A program made the position numbers and the translations under genes. Positions 28,863 to 38,000 of a stretch of 64,000 nucleotides of DNA are shown here, piece after piece; the first letter of the stretch is position 1; every line of letters starts with the position of its first letter. Under the pieces are notes generated by a model, which worked only from the letters and a program-made list of their open reading frames with translations, had not been told where the DNA came from and searched no databases. The stretch is from Endozoicomonas sp. OPT23 (GTDB lineage Bacteria; Pseudomonadota; Gammaproteobacteria; Pseudomonadales; Endozoicomonadaceae). The stretch spans positions 186,001-250,000 of the forward strand of contig NZ_PPFD01000002.1 in the NCBI RefSeq assembly GCF_009653635.1, in the 5' to 3' direction.

Positions 28863-29498
28863 ATGACCCAGGAAACGACAACCCGAATCGACCTGCTACG
28901 CCACGGCCAGCCGGAAAACGACGGTTGTCTTTCCGGTCAAACCGACGCATTGCTGACAGCCAAGGGCTGGCAGCAAATGCGTCAGGCTATGTCTGCTCCC
29001 GAGAACTACGACCTGGTCGTCAGCTCCCCTCTTAAACGCTGTGCTGAATTTGCTGATGAGTTTTCCCAACAGCAAAAGCTGCCCTTGGAGATAATCCCCT
29101 GCTTTCAGGAAATGTCTTTTGGTGATTGGGATGGAATGAGCTATCAATTCATTCATCAGAATTTTCCTGAAGCTCTTCAAAACTTCTGGTCTGATCCCTG
29201 GAATTGTAAACCGCCACGGGCTGAATCTATTCAGGCGTTTATTCAGCGAATTACTCAAGCCTGGCAGCAGCTTCTTAGTGACCATCAGGAAAAACGAATA
29301 TTACTAGTCACCCACTCTGGTGTTATCAGACAGGTTATTGCCTATATTCTGGCGATGGATGTTAAAGCAGGCCATGCTATGAGTCGGCTTGCTATTGATC
29401 ATGCCAGCCTTACCGGTTTTGAAGTCTATCTGGATGAAGACGGTCAATCATGGCCACGAATGCTTTTTATGAATCGCAGGAACTATTCGATTGAGTGA
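28863..29498 (+). CDS. cobC: Alpha-ribazole phosphatase / histidine phosphatase
   Basis: 211 residues with the phosphoglycerate-mutase-type RHGQ motif (DLLRHGQPENDG) and the second histidine in LLVTHSGVIRQV. Position directly before cobS and behind the B12-regulated uptake genes points to CobC, which removes the phosphate of alpha-ribazole-5'-phosphate or of cobalamin phosphate. Sequence alone would only give a histidine phosphatase. It overlaps cobS by 8 bases. Confidence 0.87.
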   Translation: MTQETTTRIDLLRHGQPENDGCLSGQTDALLTAKGWQQMRQAMSAPENYDLVVSSPLKRCAEFADEFSQQQKLPLEIIPCFQEMSFGDWDGMSYQFIHQNFPEALQNFWSDPWNCKPPRAESIQAFIQRITQAWQQLLSDHQEKRILLVTHSGVIRQVIAYILAMDVKAGHAMSRLAIDHASLTGFEVYLDEDGQSWPRMLFMNRRNYSIE

Positions 29499-30300
29499 TG
29501 AAACAACAGATAGCACGCTAAACGCTCACGGTCGCTCAATTGCTTTGGCTTTGGGCTTTTTTACCCGACTGCCCACCCGACAACTGCAGAGCATAAAAGA
29601 AGGTGATATGGGGCGTGTGCTTTACTATCTACCTCTGGCAGGATTGTTGATAGGGATTGTTTCAGCTCTGTCCGGCTACCTTCTTTCTGAATTTCTCATT
29701 TACTGGAGTGGTGAAGCCTCCGTTCTTCGTGATGTTTTAGTCGGTCTGGTGACTTTTTCACTTTTGGTGGTCTTAACGGGTGGGCTGCACCTGGATGGCC
29801 TGGCTGACTGTGCCGATGCCTGGGTTGGTGGTCTCGGTGATAAAGACCGAACACTGGAAATAATGAAAGACCCGGCTTGTGGTCCCATGGCCGTGTTTAT
29901 TATGGTTATTCTGTTACTGCTGAAGGCGGCCGCTGTCACTGCAATGGTAATGGCTTCCCAGTGGCTGATAATTATTTTAATTCCGCTGTTAAGTCGTACA
30001 GCGGGTGTCGCTTTATTTAAAACAACAGACTATGTTCGCCCTAATGGTATGGGAAAGGCCTTTGTTGAGTTTGCACAAAAGCCTGCCTGTGAGTTTATAG
30101 TTTTATTGTGCGTAACAATACCGCTGTTATTGGCAGGTCAGGCGCTCTTGTTGCCACTGTTGATAACAGGATTATTTTGGTATTGGCTAAGAAAACAGAG
30201 TGTTGAGCGGTTGGGTGGCTTCACCGGCGATGTTGCCGGTGGTGTGATAGAGCTGACGGAAGCCAGTCTATTTCTATTTACAGCGCTCTTTATTGTATGA
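29491..30300 (+). CDS. cobS: Adenosylcobinamide-GDP ribazoletransferase
   Basis: 269 residues, multi-pass membrane protein. The family signature is GGLHLDGLADCADAWVGG (about 91-108), with the Asp-rich metal site and MKDPACGPMAV. It joins adenosylcobinamide-GDP with alpha-ribazole to form adenosylcobalamin at the inner membrane. The start is probably TTG 29491, with AGGA about 9 nt upstream. The next in-frame Met is far inside the protein. Its 3' end overlaps the convergent cobD gene by 11 bases, with no terminator between. Confidence 0.95.
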   Translation: MSDETTDSTLNAHGRSIALALGFFTRLPTRQLQSIKEGDMGRVLYYLPLAGLLIGIVSALSGYLLSEFLIYWSGEASVLRDVLVGLVTFSLLVVLTGGLHLDGLADCADAWVGGLGDKDRTLEIMKDPACGPMAVFIMVILLLLKAAAVTAMVMASQWLIIILIPLLSRTAGVALFKTTDYVRPNGMGKAFVEFAQKPACEFIVLLCVTIPLLLAGQALLLPLLITGLFWYWLRKQSVERLGGFTGDVAGGVIELTEASLFLFTALFIV

Positions 30301-31324
30301 GTATTAGTTTGAGTCTATAAAGAGCTTCAGACAGCTGTTGCCAGTCAGTTTCCCTGTCTGGCAGTCCAAAACGAAGGCCATCCTTCTCATCCAGCAAACG
30401 AGTAAAAATGGCTTTCTCACATAGAGCGTTATGCAGCACTTCAGCTCTATTCGTTTTTACCGTCACAAACATCGCAGCAGTGTGAACCTTACCGAAATAA
30501 CGACTTAACAGCTTGGATAGTCGCTGGCTGGCATAGTGTAGAAACTGTCGATTGTTTTCCTGCCAACTGTTGTCAGACAAAGCCTGCTTACAGATTTCTC
30601 TGGCTGGTCCTGAAAGCGTCCATGGGCCAATAATGGTTTGCAATTGATTTAATAAATGCGGCTCTGCCAGTACAAAACCTGCACGAATACCGGCCAGCCC
30701 AAAGAACTTCCCTACAGATCGTAAAACAATCAGATTATCTAATGGTGATAAGTGGCTGATACTCTGCTCTGTGTCCGAATCCATAAAGGCTTCATCAATA
30801 ATCAATAATCCATTTTGTTGCTGTAGCGCTTGATGCCATTTCAGCAGTGAATCAGCACTGTTTCTGAAAGTAGTGGGGTTGTTAGGGTTGATCACCAGCA
30901 GAATATCAACTGAGTTGATTAACTCACAGGAAGGTTCGTTGTGATAGCTGACAACCTCAAAACCATTCTTCCGCCAGGCGTTGGCATGTTCTCTATAACC
31001 TACGTCGGGTAAAGCTACCGTTTTCAGGTTGGGCGAATGGGCTTTAATCAACAACGGTAAAGCTTGAATAGCGGCCTGAGTGCCAGCAACTGGCAGTAGA
31101 CTGGTGGTCTGGTAATAGTCACAAGCCGCTTCAACTAACCCATCATCATCTTCAGGCAGCCGGTTCCATGCTCTTACAGGAATATCTTTGACGGGGTAGC
31201 AACGAGGATTCACACCCGTTGAAAGATCAAGCCACTGTTCAGCAGGAATATCATACTGCTCAGCAACCTGGTTCAGCTTGCCGCCGTGGTTTAATAAACC
31301 TGTCGTGTTTGTATCAACTGTCAT
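30290..31324 (-). CDS. cobD: L-threonine-O-3-phosphate decarboxylase
   Basis: 344 residues of the aminotransferase class I/II fold. The PLP lysine is in RSVGKFFGLAGIRAGF (about 202-217), and LLVINPNNPTTF carries the conserved Asn-Pro-Asn. CobD makes (R)-1-amino-2-propanol phosphate, the linker of the nucleotide loop. It is the last gene of the minus-strand operon, next to cbiB, its functional partner. Confidence 0.93.
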   Translation of the reverse strand: MTVDTNTTGLLNHGGKLNQVAEQYDIPAEQWLDLSTGVNPRCYPVKDIPVRAWNRLPEDDDGLVEAACDYYQTTSLLPVAGTQAAIQALPLLIKAHSPNLKTVALPDVGYREHANAWRKNGFEVVSYHNEPSCELINSVDILLVINPNNPTTFRNSADSLLKWHQALQQQNGLLIIDEAFMDSDTEQSISHLSPLDNLIVLRSVGKFFGLAGIRAGFVLAEPHLLNQLQTIIGPWTLSGPAREICKQALSDNSWQENNRQFLHYASQRLSKLLSRYFGKVHTAAMFVTVKTNRAEVLHNALCEKAIFTRLLDEKDGLRFGLPDRETDWQQLSEALYRLKLILIQ

Positions 31325-31336
31325 AAAGAGAAGAGT

Positions 31337-32308
31337 TTAGTGGAAATAAAATGAAGTCAGAGAAGTTAACAGGAAGATAACAGCCCAAAGCCAGATACCT
31401 TTATTAACCAGTGCTGTTGCCCTGTCGATATCCTCTGTCTCGGGAAAACTACCTTCTCCCAGTTGAATACCTTGTGACACTTGCCCGTGATATACCGCCG
31501 AACCACCCAGAATAATGTTCAGGCTGCCTGCACCACTGGCCATAACGGCGCCACCATTAAAGCTTTTGTAGGTATGTCCCTGTGAAAACCAGCAGTGAAC
31601 AGCTCGCTTTGTATTGCCGAACAGAGCATAAGTCAGTGCACAGAGTTGGGCAGGTATTAGATTCAGAAGGTCATCACTGCGAGCGGCAAAACGACCAAAG
31701 AAGAGGTATTTGTCGTTTTTATAGCCCCACATGGCATCCAGTGTGTTTACCATTCGATAGATCACTGCACCGGGAGCGCCAGCAACAATAAACCAGAATA
31801 CGGCACCAAATACCGCATCGTTTCCGTTTTCCAGAACCGATTCTATGGTGGCTCGAATAATCTCGGGCGGTTTTAATGAATCTGTCTGGCGACTGACCAG
31901 CCAGCCTACTTTGGTTCTGGCTTCTTCCAGATCACCGTTCTTTAGAGCTGTGGAAACATAGCCACCGTGCTCTGCAAGGCTTCGCTTGCCAATGACCAGA
32001 TAGAGAATAAAGACTTCCAGTAGCCAGCCAATCGCAGGAAGTTCAGCGACAAAAGTCACAAGTAGATAGACAGGCAACAAAGCTATTAACGCTGCAAGGC
32101 TTCCAGAAACCAGCTTTTTGCCATCAGAACTGTTCTTTACAGGATAAAGCTTCTGCTCCAGCCATTTCACATAACGGCCAAAACCAATCAGCGGGTGCCA
32201 GCGATTAAGCTCACCAAACCGCTGATCGAGCAGCAGAGCAATAGTCAGCTGAATGGCTGGTGAGAATAACAAATCAAACAAAAAGTCAGGCAAAGTATTG
32301 TTTACCAC
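31337..32308 (-). CDS. cbiB: Adenosylcobinamide-phosphate synthase
   Basis: 323 residues, polytopic membrane protein of the CbiB/CobD family, with RWHPLIGFGRYVKWLEQ near the N-terminus and MVNTLDAMWGYKN (about 187-199). It attaches aminopropanol phosphate to adenosylcobyric acid. The start is GTG 32308, overlapping the end of cobO by 7 bases. Confidence 0.94.
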   Translation of the reverse strand: MVNNTLPDFLFDLLFSPAIQLTIALLLDQRFGELNRWHPLIGFGRYVKWLEQKLYPVKNSSDGKKLVSGSLAALIALLPVYLLVTFVAELPAIGWLLEVFILYLVIGKRSLAEHGGYVSTALKNGDLEEARTKVGWLVSRQTDSLKPPEIIRATIESVLENGNDAVFGAVFWFIVAGAPGAVIYRMVNTLDAMWGYKNDKYLFFGRFAARSDDLLNLIPAQLCALTYALFGNTKRAVHCWFSQGHTYKSFNGGAVMASGAGSLNIILGGSAVYHGQVSQGIQLGEGSFPETEDIDRATALVNKGIWLWAVIFLLTSLTSFYFH

Positions 32309-32919
32309 TCAATACCGGCTTGCGCTTTAACACCGGCCTTGAACGCATGCTTCACCATTTTCATTTCAGTCACAGTGTCGGCGTATTCTCGCAGAGCAGT
32401 GGGCGCACCACGACCGGTCAGAATAACATTCTGGTGTTTTGGGCGGTTCTCCAGCGCTTCTTTCAGGTCATTCCACTCCAGATGACCGTAAGCCAGCATA
32501 TAAGTGATTTCGTCGAACATAACCGTGCGAAGGTCGTCGTTTTGAAGCATGGCAACCGCTTTTGGCCAGACTTCATCGAATGCCTGCTGGTCACGCTGTT
32601 TATTCTGGGTTTCCCAGGTAAAACCAGAGCCCATTACTTCATGCTGAAGATTATCCAGCTTTGACAGAATATTGGCTTCGCCACATTCCCAGGTGCCTTT
32701 AATAAATTGCACCAGTCCTGCATTAAAACCATGGCCTAAAGTACGAATCACAGTGCCAAAGCCAGAGCTGCTTTTGCCCTTACCGTTTCCGGTCAGAACA
32801 ATAACCACACCACGTTCTTCCTGAGCTCGCTCAATGGCTGCATCCACCTTGGCTTTGTGTTTGGCCATTTTCTGCTGGTGGCGTTCGTCTTCTGTCATAT
32901 CTGTTTTTTTGTCGGTCAT
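32302..32919 (-). CDS. cobO: Cob(I)yrinic acid a,c-diamide adenosyltransferase (CobA/BtuR type)
   Basis: 205 residues. P-loop VLTGNGKGKSSSGFGT (about 41-56), FDEITYMLAYGHLEW and LTGRGAPTAL are family hallmarks. It adenosylates corrinoids, including incomplete ones, in the salvage and de novo routes. The first ~35 residues are a charged helical extension rich in Asp, Lys and Gln. It is coupled to cbiB and separated from cobU by 127 bases that hold a hairpin. Confidence 0.95.
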   Translation of the reverse strand: MTDKKTDMTEDERHQQKMAKHKAKVDAAIERAQEERGVVIVLTGNGKGKSSSGFGTVIRTLGHGFNAGLVQFIKGTWECGEANILSKLDNLQHEVMGSGFTWETQNKQRDQQAFDEVWPKAVAMLQNDDLRTVMFDEITYMLAYGHLEWNDLKEALENRPKHQNVILTGRGAPTALREYADTVTEMKMVKHAFKAGVKAQAGIEW

Positions 32920-32993
32920 GTCTGTTTTAACCTCTATTCTTAACTCTCAACCTTAGCCCTTAGGAGTAGTCCCAAAATAACTTCCCGATTTAC

Positions 32994-33019
32994 TTTCCCC
33001 TTTGCATAGCAAAGGGAAA
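32994..33019. other. Hairpin between cobU and cobO
   Basis: TTTCCCC-TTTGC and GCAAA-GGGAAA pair around an ATA loop, with one bulge. Without a U tract on the minus strand it is not a standard terminator. It may be an intra-operon processing or attenuation structure. Confidence 0.4.
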
Positions 33020-33046
33020 AAGCAACATTAGAAACAGAAATTTATT

Positions 33047-33565
33047 TCAGGACTGTTCCTTAAGAACGTGAGGTAAACCAGCTACTGTAAGCGTGACTTT
33101 GTCTGCCAGTTCGGCAATATCCTGATGTAAACGACCTGATTCATCACAAAATTGTCGTGTGAGTTCCCCCATAGGAACAACGCCCATACCTACTTCATTA
33201 GAAACAAAAAGTACTTTGCCCTTTAATTTCGGCAGACATTCCAGCAGAGCGTGTCGCTGCTTCTGAAAAATTCCCTTGTCTTCACTGCACAGCAGGTTAG
33301 TCAGCCAGAGGGTCAGGCAATCAACCAGTAGGCAATGATCAGGCGATGAGTGTTGTTCCAACACTTTTGCCAGCTCAATAGTCTCCTCAACCACCGGCCA
33401 GTGATCAGGACGTTGTTGTTTGTGATGTTCTACCCGATCAGCCATTTCATCGTCATAGACAGTCGCAGTGGCGATATAGATAACCTTCAGGCCAGACGCA
33501 GCGGCTGTTTTCTCTGCAAGGCGACTTTTTCCTGAGCGGGCTCCGCCGAGTATTAATTCAATCAT
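33047..33565 (-). CDS. cobU: Adenosylcobinamide kinase / guanylyltransferase
   Basis: 172 residues. P-loop GGARSGKS at residues 7-14; LLVDCLTLWLTNLL and FVSNEVGMGVVP are conserved CobU stretches. It phosphorylates adenosylcobinamide and adds GMP, the entry point of salvaged cobinamide into nucleotide-loop assembly. It lies 15 bases downstream of cobT. Confidence 0.96.
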   Translation of the reverse strand: MIELILGGARSGKSRLAEKTAAASGLKVIYIATATVYDDEMADRVEHHKQQRPDHWPVVEETIELAKVLEQHSSPDHCLLVDCLTLWLTNLLCSEDKGIFQKQRHALLECLPKLKGKVLFVSNEVGMGVVPMGELTRQFCDESGRLHQDIAELADKVTLTVAGLPHVLKEQS

Positions 33566-33580
33566 TGTATTTTTCAGCCT

Positions 33581-34609
33581 TTATAAGCTGATTCCCAGGT
33601 CTTCAAAACTGGCCATATTGTTATAAAAATCACAGGCTGACCGAATGATGGGCAGTGCCAGAGCGGCGCCAGTACCTTCACCCAATCGCATGCCAAGGTT
33701 GAGCAGTGGCTCTGCATTTAGTTCATCAAGCATTATTGGGTGGCCATGCTCATTAGACTGATGACAGAAAATCATAAAGTCACGGGCAGCAGGGTGCATA
33801 CGAACGGCCAGCATGGCAGCAGCGGTAATAATAAAGCCATCCACCAGTATCAGCATGCCACGTTCAGCGGCTTTCAGCATAGCGCCAACGGTTTGAACAA
33901 TCTCAAAGCCACCGACAGCGGCCATAATTTCTTCTGGTGTAACGAGATTGTCTTTATGCAGAGATATTGCCTTGTCGATCAGCTCCTTTTTGCGAGCCAG
34001 CTGCTCATCGTTAATACCGGAACCCCGTCCGACGACATCTGCTGTTTTACAGTCAGTGAGAGCACATAGAATAGCGGCAGCAGCAGAGGTGTTACCAATG
34101 CCCATTTCACCAAAGGCGACAGTGTTGCAGCCTTCGCTGTGCAGAACGTCAATTTGTGATGCGCCCAGTTGCAGACCTCTTTGAACGTTTTCCCGAGACA
34201 TGGCTGAGGTTTCAGAGAAGTCCTCAGTGCCATTGCCTAAACGCTGCTTGATCAACTTTGGATGATCAGGGAGTTCCTGTTTGATGCCCGCATCAACCAC
34301 TCGCAATGAAAGAGCGTTAGTATTACAGAGACTGTTTATAGCGGCGCCACCGTTTAAAAAGCAGGACACCATCAGGGAAGTAACGTCACTTGGTGCAACG
34401 CTGACACCCTGACTGCTAATACCATGGTCGCCAGCGAACAGAAGCAGTGATGGATTGTTAATAGCCAGCTGTTCAGAGGGTTGGACCAGCGCAACCTGCA
34501 GCGCAATCTGCTCAAGCTGGCCCAGTGAACCGGGTGGCTTGAGTTTACCGTCTATTTTTTGCTGAATACTTGCGGCTGAATTCTGGTCTACAGGCTTGAT
34601 CGAAAACAT
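33581..34609 (-). CDS. cobT: Nicotinate-nucleotide-dimethylbenzimidazole phosphoribosyltransferase
   Basis: 342 residues, normal length. Family features include KPPGSLGQLE near the N-terminus, FAGDHGISSQGVS, GEMGIGNTSAAAA and the C-terminal RLGEGTGAALALP with the catalytic glutamate. It activates the lower-ligand base to alpha-ribazole phosphate. It is the first gene of the cobT-cobU-cobO-cbiB-cobD operon. The ATG follows CGGAATAAAGCC. No riboswitch is seen on the minus strand upstream of it. It should not be confused with the chelatase subunit of the same name. Confidence 0.96.
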   Translation of the reverse strand: MFSIKPVDQNSAASIQQKIDGKLKPPGSLGQLEQIALQVALVQPSEQLAINNPSLLLFAGDHGISSQGVSVAPSDVTSLMVSCFLNGGAAINSLCNTNALSLRVVDAGIKQELPDHPKLIKQRLGNGTEDFSETSAMSRENVQRGLQLGASQIDVLHSEGCNTVAFGEMGIGNTSAAAAILCALTDCKTADVVGRGSGINDEQLARKKELIDKAISLHKDNLVTPEEIMAAVGGFEIVQTVGAMLKAAERGMLILVDGFIITAAAMLAVRMHPAARDFMIFCHQSNEHGHPIMLDELNAEPLLNLGMRLGEGTGAALALPIIRSACDFYNNMASFEDLGISL

Positions 34610-34728
34610 GGCTTTATTCCGTTGAGCTGGCAGGGCTGAGGGATAGTAGCAGCTTTTTTAAGCTTTGGAAGAAGCTTGTAAGTGCTTCTACTTGTTACTG
34701 ATTTTACTCTTGTGTACTCTCCCAGCTC

Positions 34729-34973
34729 GTTTTCAGGTGCGTTCTTGCAGTTTTGTAAGAACGATAATCGGGAATCAGGTTTAAATCCTGAGCTGCCCCC
34801 GCAACGGTACGAAAAGCGAGTACTTTTTATAGCCACTGCAATTAATTGATTGTGGGAAGGTGAAGTACTCAGACAGTACTCTCTTTAAGTAGCTATGGTT
34901 AAGCGTAGTCGTTTAATCAAACCTTTAAAGAAGACATTGTCAGCTTTCAAGCCCGGAGACCGGCCTGAACAAC
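34729..34973 (+). promoter_or_regulatory. Cobalamin riboswitch upstream of the CobN-like operon
   Basis: Aptamer pieces in order: CGGGAATCAGGTTTAAATCC, CTGCCCCCGCAACGGTA, GCCACTG, GTGGGAAGG, and AAGCCCGGAGACCGGCCTGA. P1 forms between GTTTTCAGG (34729-34737) and CCTGAACAAC (34964-34973). Downstream, TCAGG (34981) and CCTGA (34995) could pair with each other or with P1 strands, a plausible switch to block the ribosome site. GAGG before the cobN start lies about 105 bases after P1. Confidence 0.92.
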
Positions 34974-35084
34974 TGGCGTGTCAGGCGGGGTGATCCTGAA
35001 TAGCTGCTTCTCGGTCAATAATCTGTTGACCATAGACTGCTGTTATCTCTGTTGATGCGTGTAGAGTCTGTTTCCGAGGTCTGC

Positions 35085-38000
35085 ATGACAACCCATTTTC
35101 AATCCTGCCCAGGGCAGTGTTCCGAGTCATTATTTGCGCGATGCCTGAAAAGGCTGTCGGTCTTATTTCTATTCCTGTTTCTTGCGGTTGTCCGGCCAGC
35201 TTTTGCTTCAGAGCTCTTTGCTATCGTTTCAGATCGTTCGGCAGCGGACCTAGCGTCGGGTGCCCATGCCTTTCTGGAAAAAAACACGAGTCAGAATATT
35301 CAGATACGCAGTGTTTCCCAGATCAATGAGATGACCGATGAACAACTTGGTAAACAGCTACAGCAAACGGATAGTCTGTTGATTGCAGCTGTGTTTGGTG
35401 AACCCGTTGAGCGTTTATTAGCTGCTGCCTATCCCGAGCGACAGAAGCGGCTGGTGTTGAGCAGCGACCGACGTTTGTATGCACTGAATAACCTGGATGC
35501 AGAAGGAGACTTTTCTGCTCTCTCGCCAAAACAGTTGAATGAGCTGCTTAAAAACTCTTCTTTGCAGTTGTTAGTACAACAGAATGTATTTCCAGAATTT
35601 GAACGCTGGCTTCAGGCCAGAGCTTACTGGACAGGAAGAGGCAAGGAGAACCTTGGTTCGCTCTGGCGTTTTCTGGCAACTGGTGAGATAAGAGAGCCTG
35701 TAGAAAGAGAGTCAGTTCGTCTGTATCTCAACACTAAATCTGTGAAGTTTGATCAACTGTCTCAGTCTATTGATCGTAATAAATCCACTTTGTTCATCCT
35801 TGATCAGGACTCCGGTGACCGCCCCGGAGATTGGGATTTGCATCAGGCACTCTGCAAAGAAAGCGAGCTTCAATGCATCAGCTTGTTAGCTGAATGGGGG
35901 CAGGCCAGTGTTAATGCTGTTGAGAAAATAAAAGAGCTGGCACCAAAGAAAGCGCCTTGGGTCGTACTGTCACTGCAGGATTTTGTGATCGGCGGTGGTG
36001 AGGCTCGTGAACCGGTTACTCAACTGTTTCAGTCGTTTAATGTTCCGGTGTTTAAAGGTATTCGCCAGATAGAAATGACACCAGTTCAATGGCAGCTATC
36101 ACGACAGGGTATTGCTACTGATTCGGTTCACTACCGTGTCGCTATGCCGGAAATTCAGGGTATCAGCCAGCCAATGGTTTTGGCGCTGGCTTCTCCGGCA
36201 TCCGTGGATTCATTGACTGGCGTAAGAATCGTTCGAACCCAGCCTCAGAACGATCAGGTAGAGCAGCAGCTGGCCAGAATCAAAAGCTGGATGAAGCTGA
36301 AAACGACGGATAATTTCGAGAAACGCATAGGCGTTATCTACTACAACCACCCTCCAGGAAGACACAACATAGGTGCTGATAACCTTAATGTGCCTGAAAG
36401 CCTGTTTGAAATATTACAGTCGCTAAAGGCTGAAGGTTATGACACTGGCGATTTACCAAAAAGCCCTGAAGCTCTGCTCGATCTGCTGCAGGAAAAAGGG
36501 GTAAACCTGCCTCAGGACAGGAAGGCCCTTGAAGCAATGGCGCCAAAAATAGCCGGTGTTTCCACAGAAGAGTACCAGCAGTGGTTTGCCACTCTGCCAG
36601 ACAGCATTCAGCAGGAAATGGTCGATGGGCCGCTGGGGTATTTGCACAGTCGTTTTCAGACCATCGTCGCCCAGCCTGAATTGGCAGGGAATCTACAGAC
36701 GCAGAAAGTTCTGAAAGGGCTGGTTGAAAGTACTCTCACTGATTTAGAGCACGTGCTGGACGGTGTTCGAGTACAGGATAAGCGACGTAGAGCTCTTGCG
36801 TTACTGCATCAATTGGAAACCAGCTACGGGAAAGTGTTGGCTAATCCTGCTTCTAGGCAGAACACACAGTACCTGACTCAAGCCTCAAAGCTTGTGAAAG
36901 CTATTGTTGAAATGAATATTGAGGGTTTAAGAGGCTGGGGAGCAGCGCCTGGTAGAAGCATGGTCTGGGAAAGCCGTATGCTAATTCCCGGACTTCAGTT
37001 CGGTAAGGTCTTTCTTGGGCCTCAACCACCAAGGGGCTGGGAGCTTAATGAAGAACTGCTGCACGCGAATATGTCCTTTCCGCCACCGCACCAGTACATG
37101 GGTTTTTATTACTACCTGAAGAACGTCTTTTCTGCGGATGCCCTGATCCATGTAGGTCGTCACTCGACCTATGAGTTTCTGCCAAGACGCAGTGTCGGGC
37201 TTGGCGCCGACGACTATCCACAGCAGATGGTGGGCGACCTTCCGTCTATTTATCCCTATATTGTTGATGGCGTCGGTGAAGGCATTCAGGCCAAACGCCG
37301 TGGATTGGCCGTTATGATTGATCACCTGACACCACCGCTGGCTGTTACTGATCTGTACGACGATCTTCTGTCATTAAGGCAGTTAATAGAAAGTGCAGAG
37401 GCTGCCTCTGACGATGCAACCCGAAAACTGGCGGTGAAATCCATTCGTGAGCAGATAGATGCCACTGGCTTGCGTGATGAACTGATTGCCAGCATGGATG
37501 AAGAGTTAAAAGTTCGGGGTATTGATTTCGATCAGGTAGAGGATGATTTCCTGCTTCATGAAGTTGGCCACTACCTGACTAAAATTCAGGAAAGCTTTAT
37601 GCCGCTGGGTCTGCATGTCTTTGGACGGGACTGGGATGAAGAAGCAGTCGATACTATGTTGGCTTCCATGAAGCAGGAAGATGATTATGCCAAAGTTAAT
37701 CAATGGCGAAAGGCGCTGATTGAATCCCCTGAAGCTGAAATGAGCAGTCTTATGAATGCTCTTGAGGGTGGTTTTGTCGCACCGGGCAAGGGTAATGATC
37801 CGGTTAAAACGCCTGAAGCCCTGCCAACAGGCAGGAACTTCCATGCTCTGGATGGCAGTCTGTTGCCAACAACTATCGGGCATAAGGTGGGTGTCGAACT
37901 GGCAGAAAAGGTCAGGGAAAACCCGGCGACCGAATTTGATAAGAAGCAGGGTGTGATTCTCTGGGCATCGGACGCTGTCAGGGATGAGGGTGCCATGATT

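Noticed and set aside
34610-34728. A riboswitch for the minus-strand cobT operon
   Set aside because: The conserved B12 elements here read only on the plus strand toward the CobN-like gene; none was found on the minus strand.
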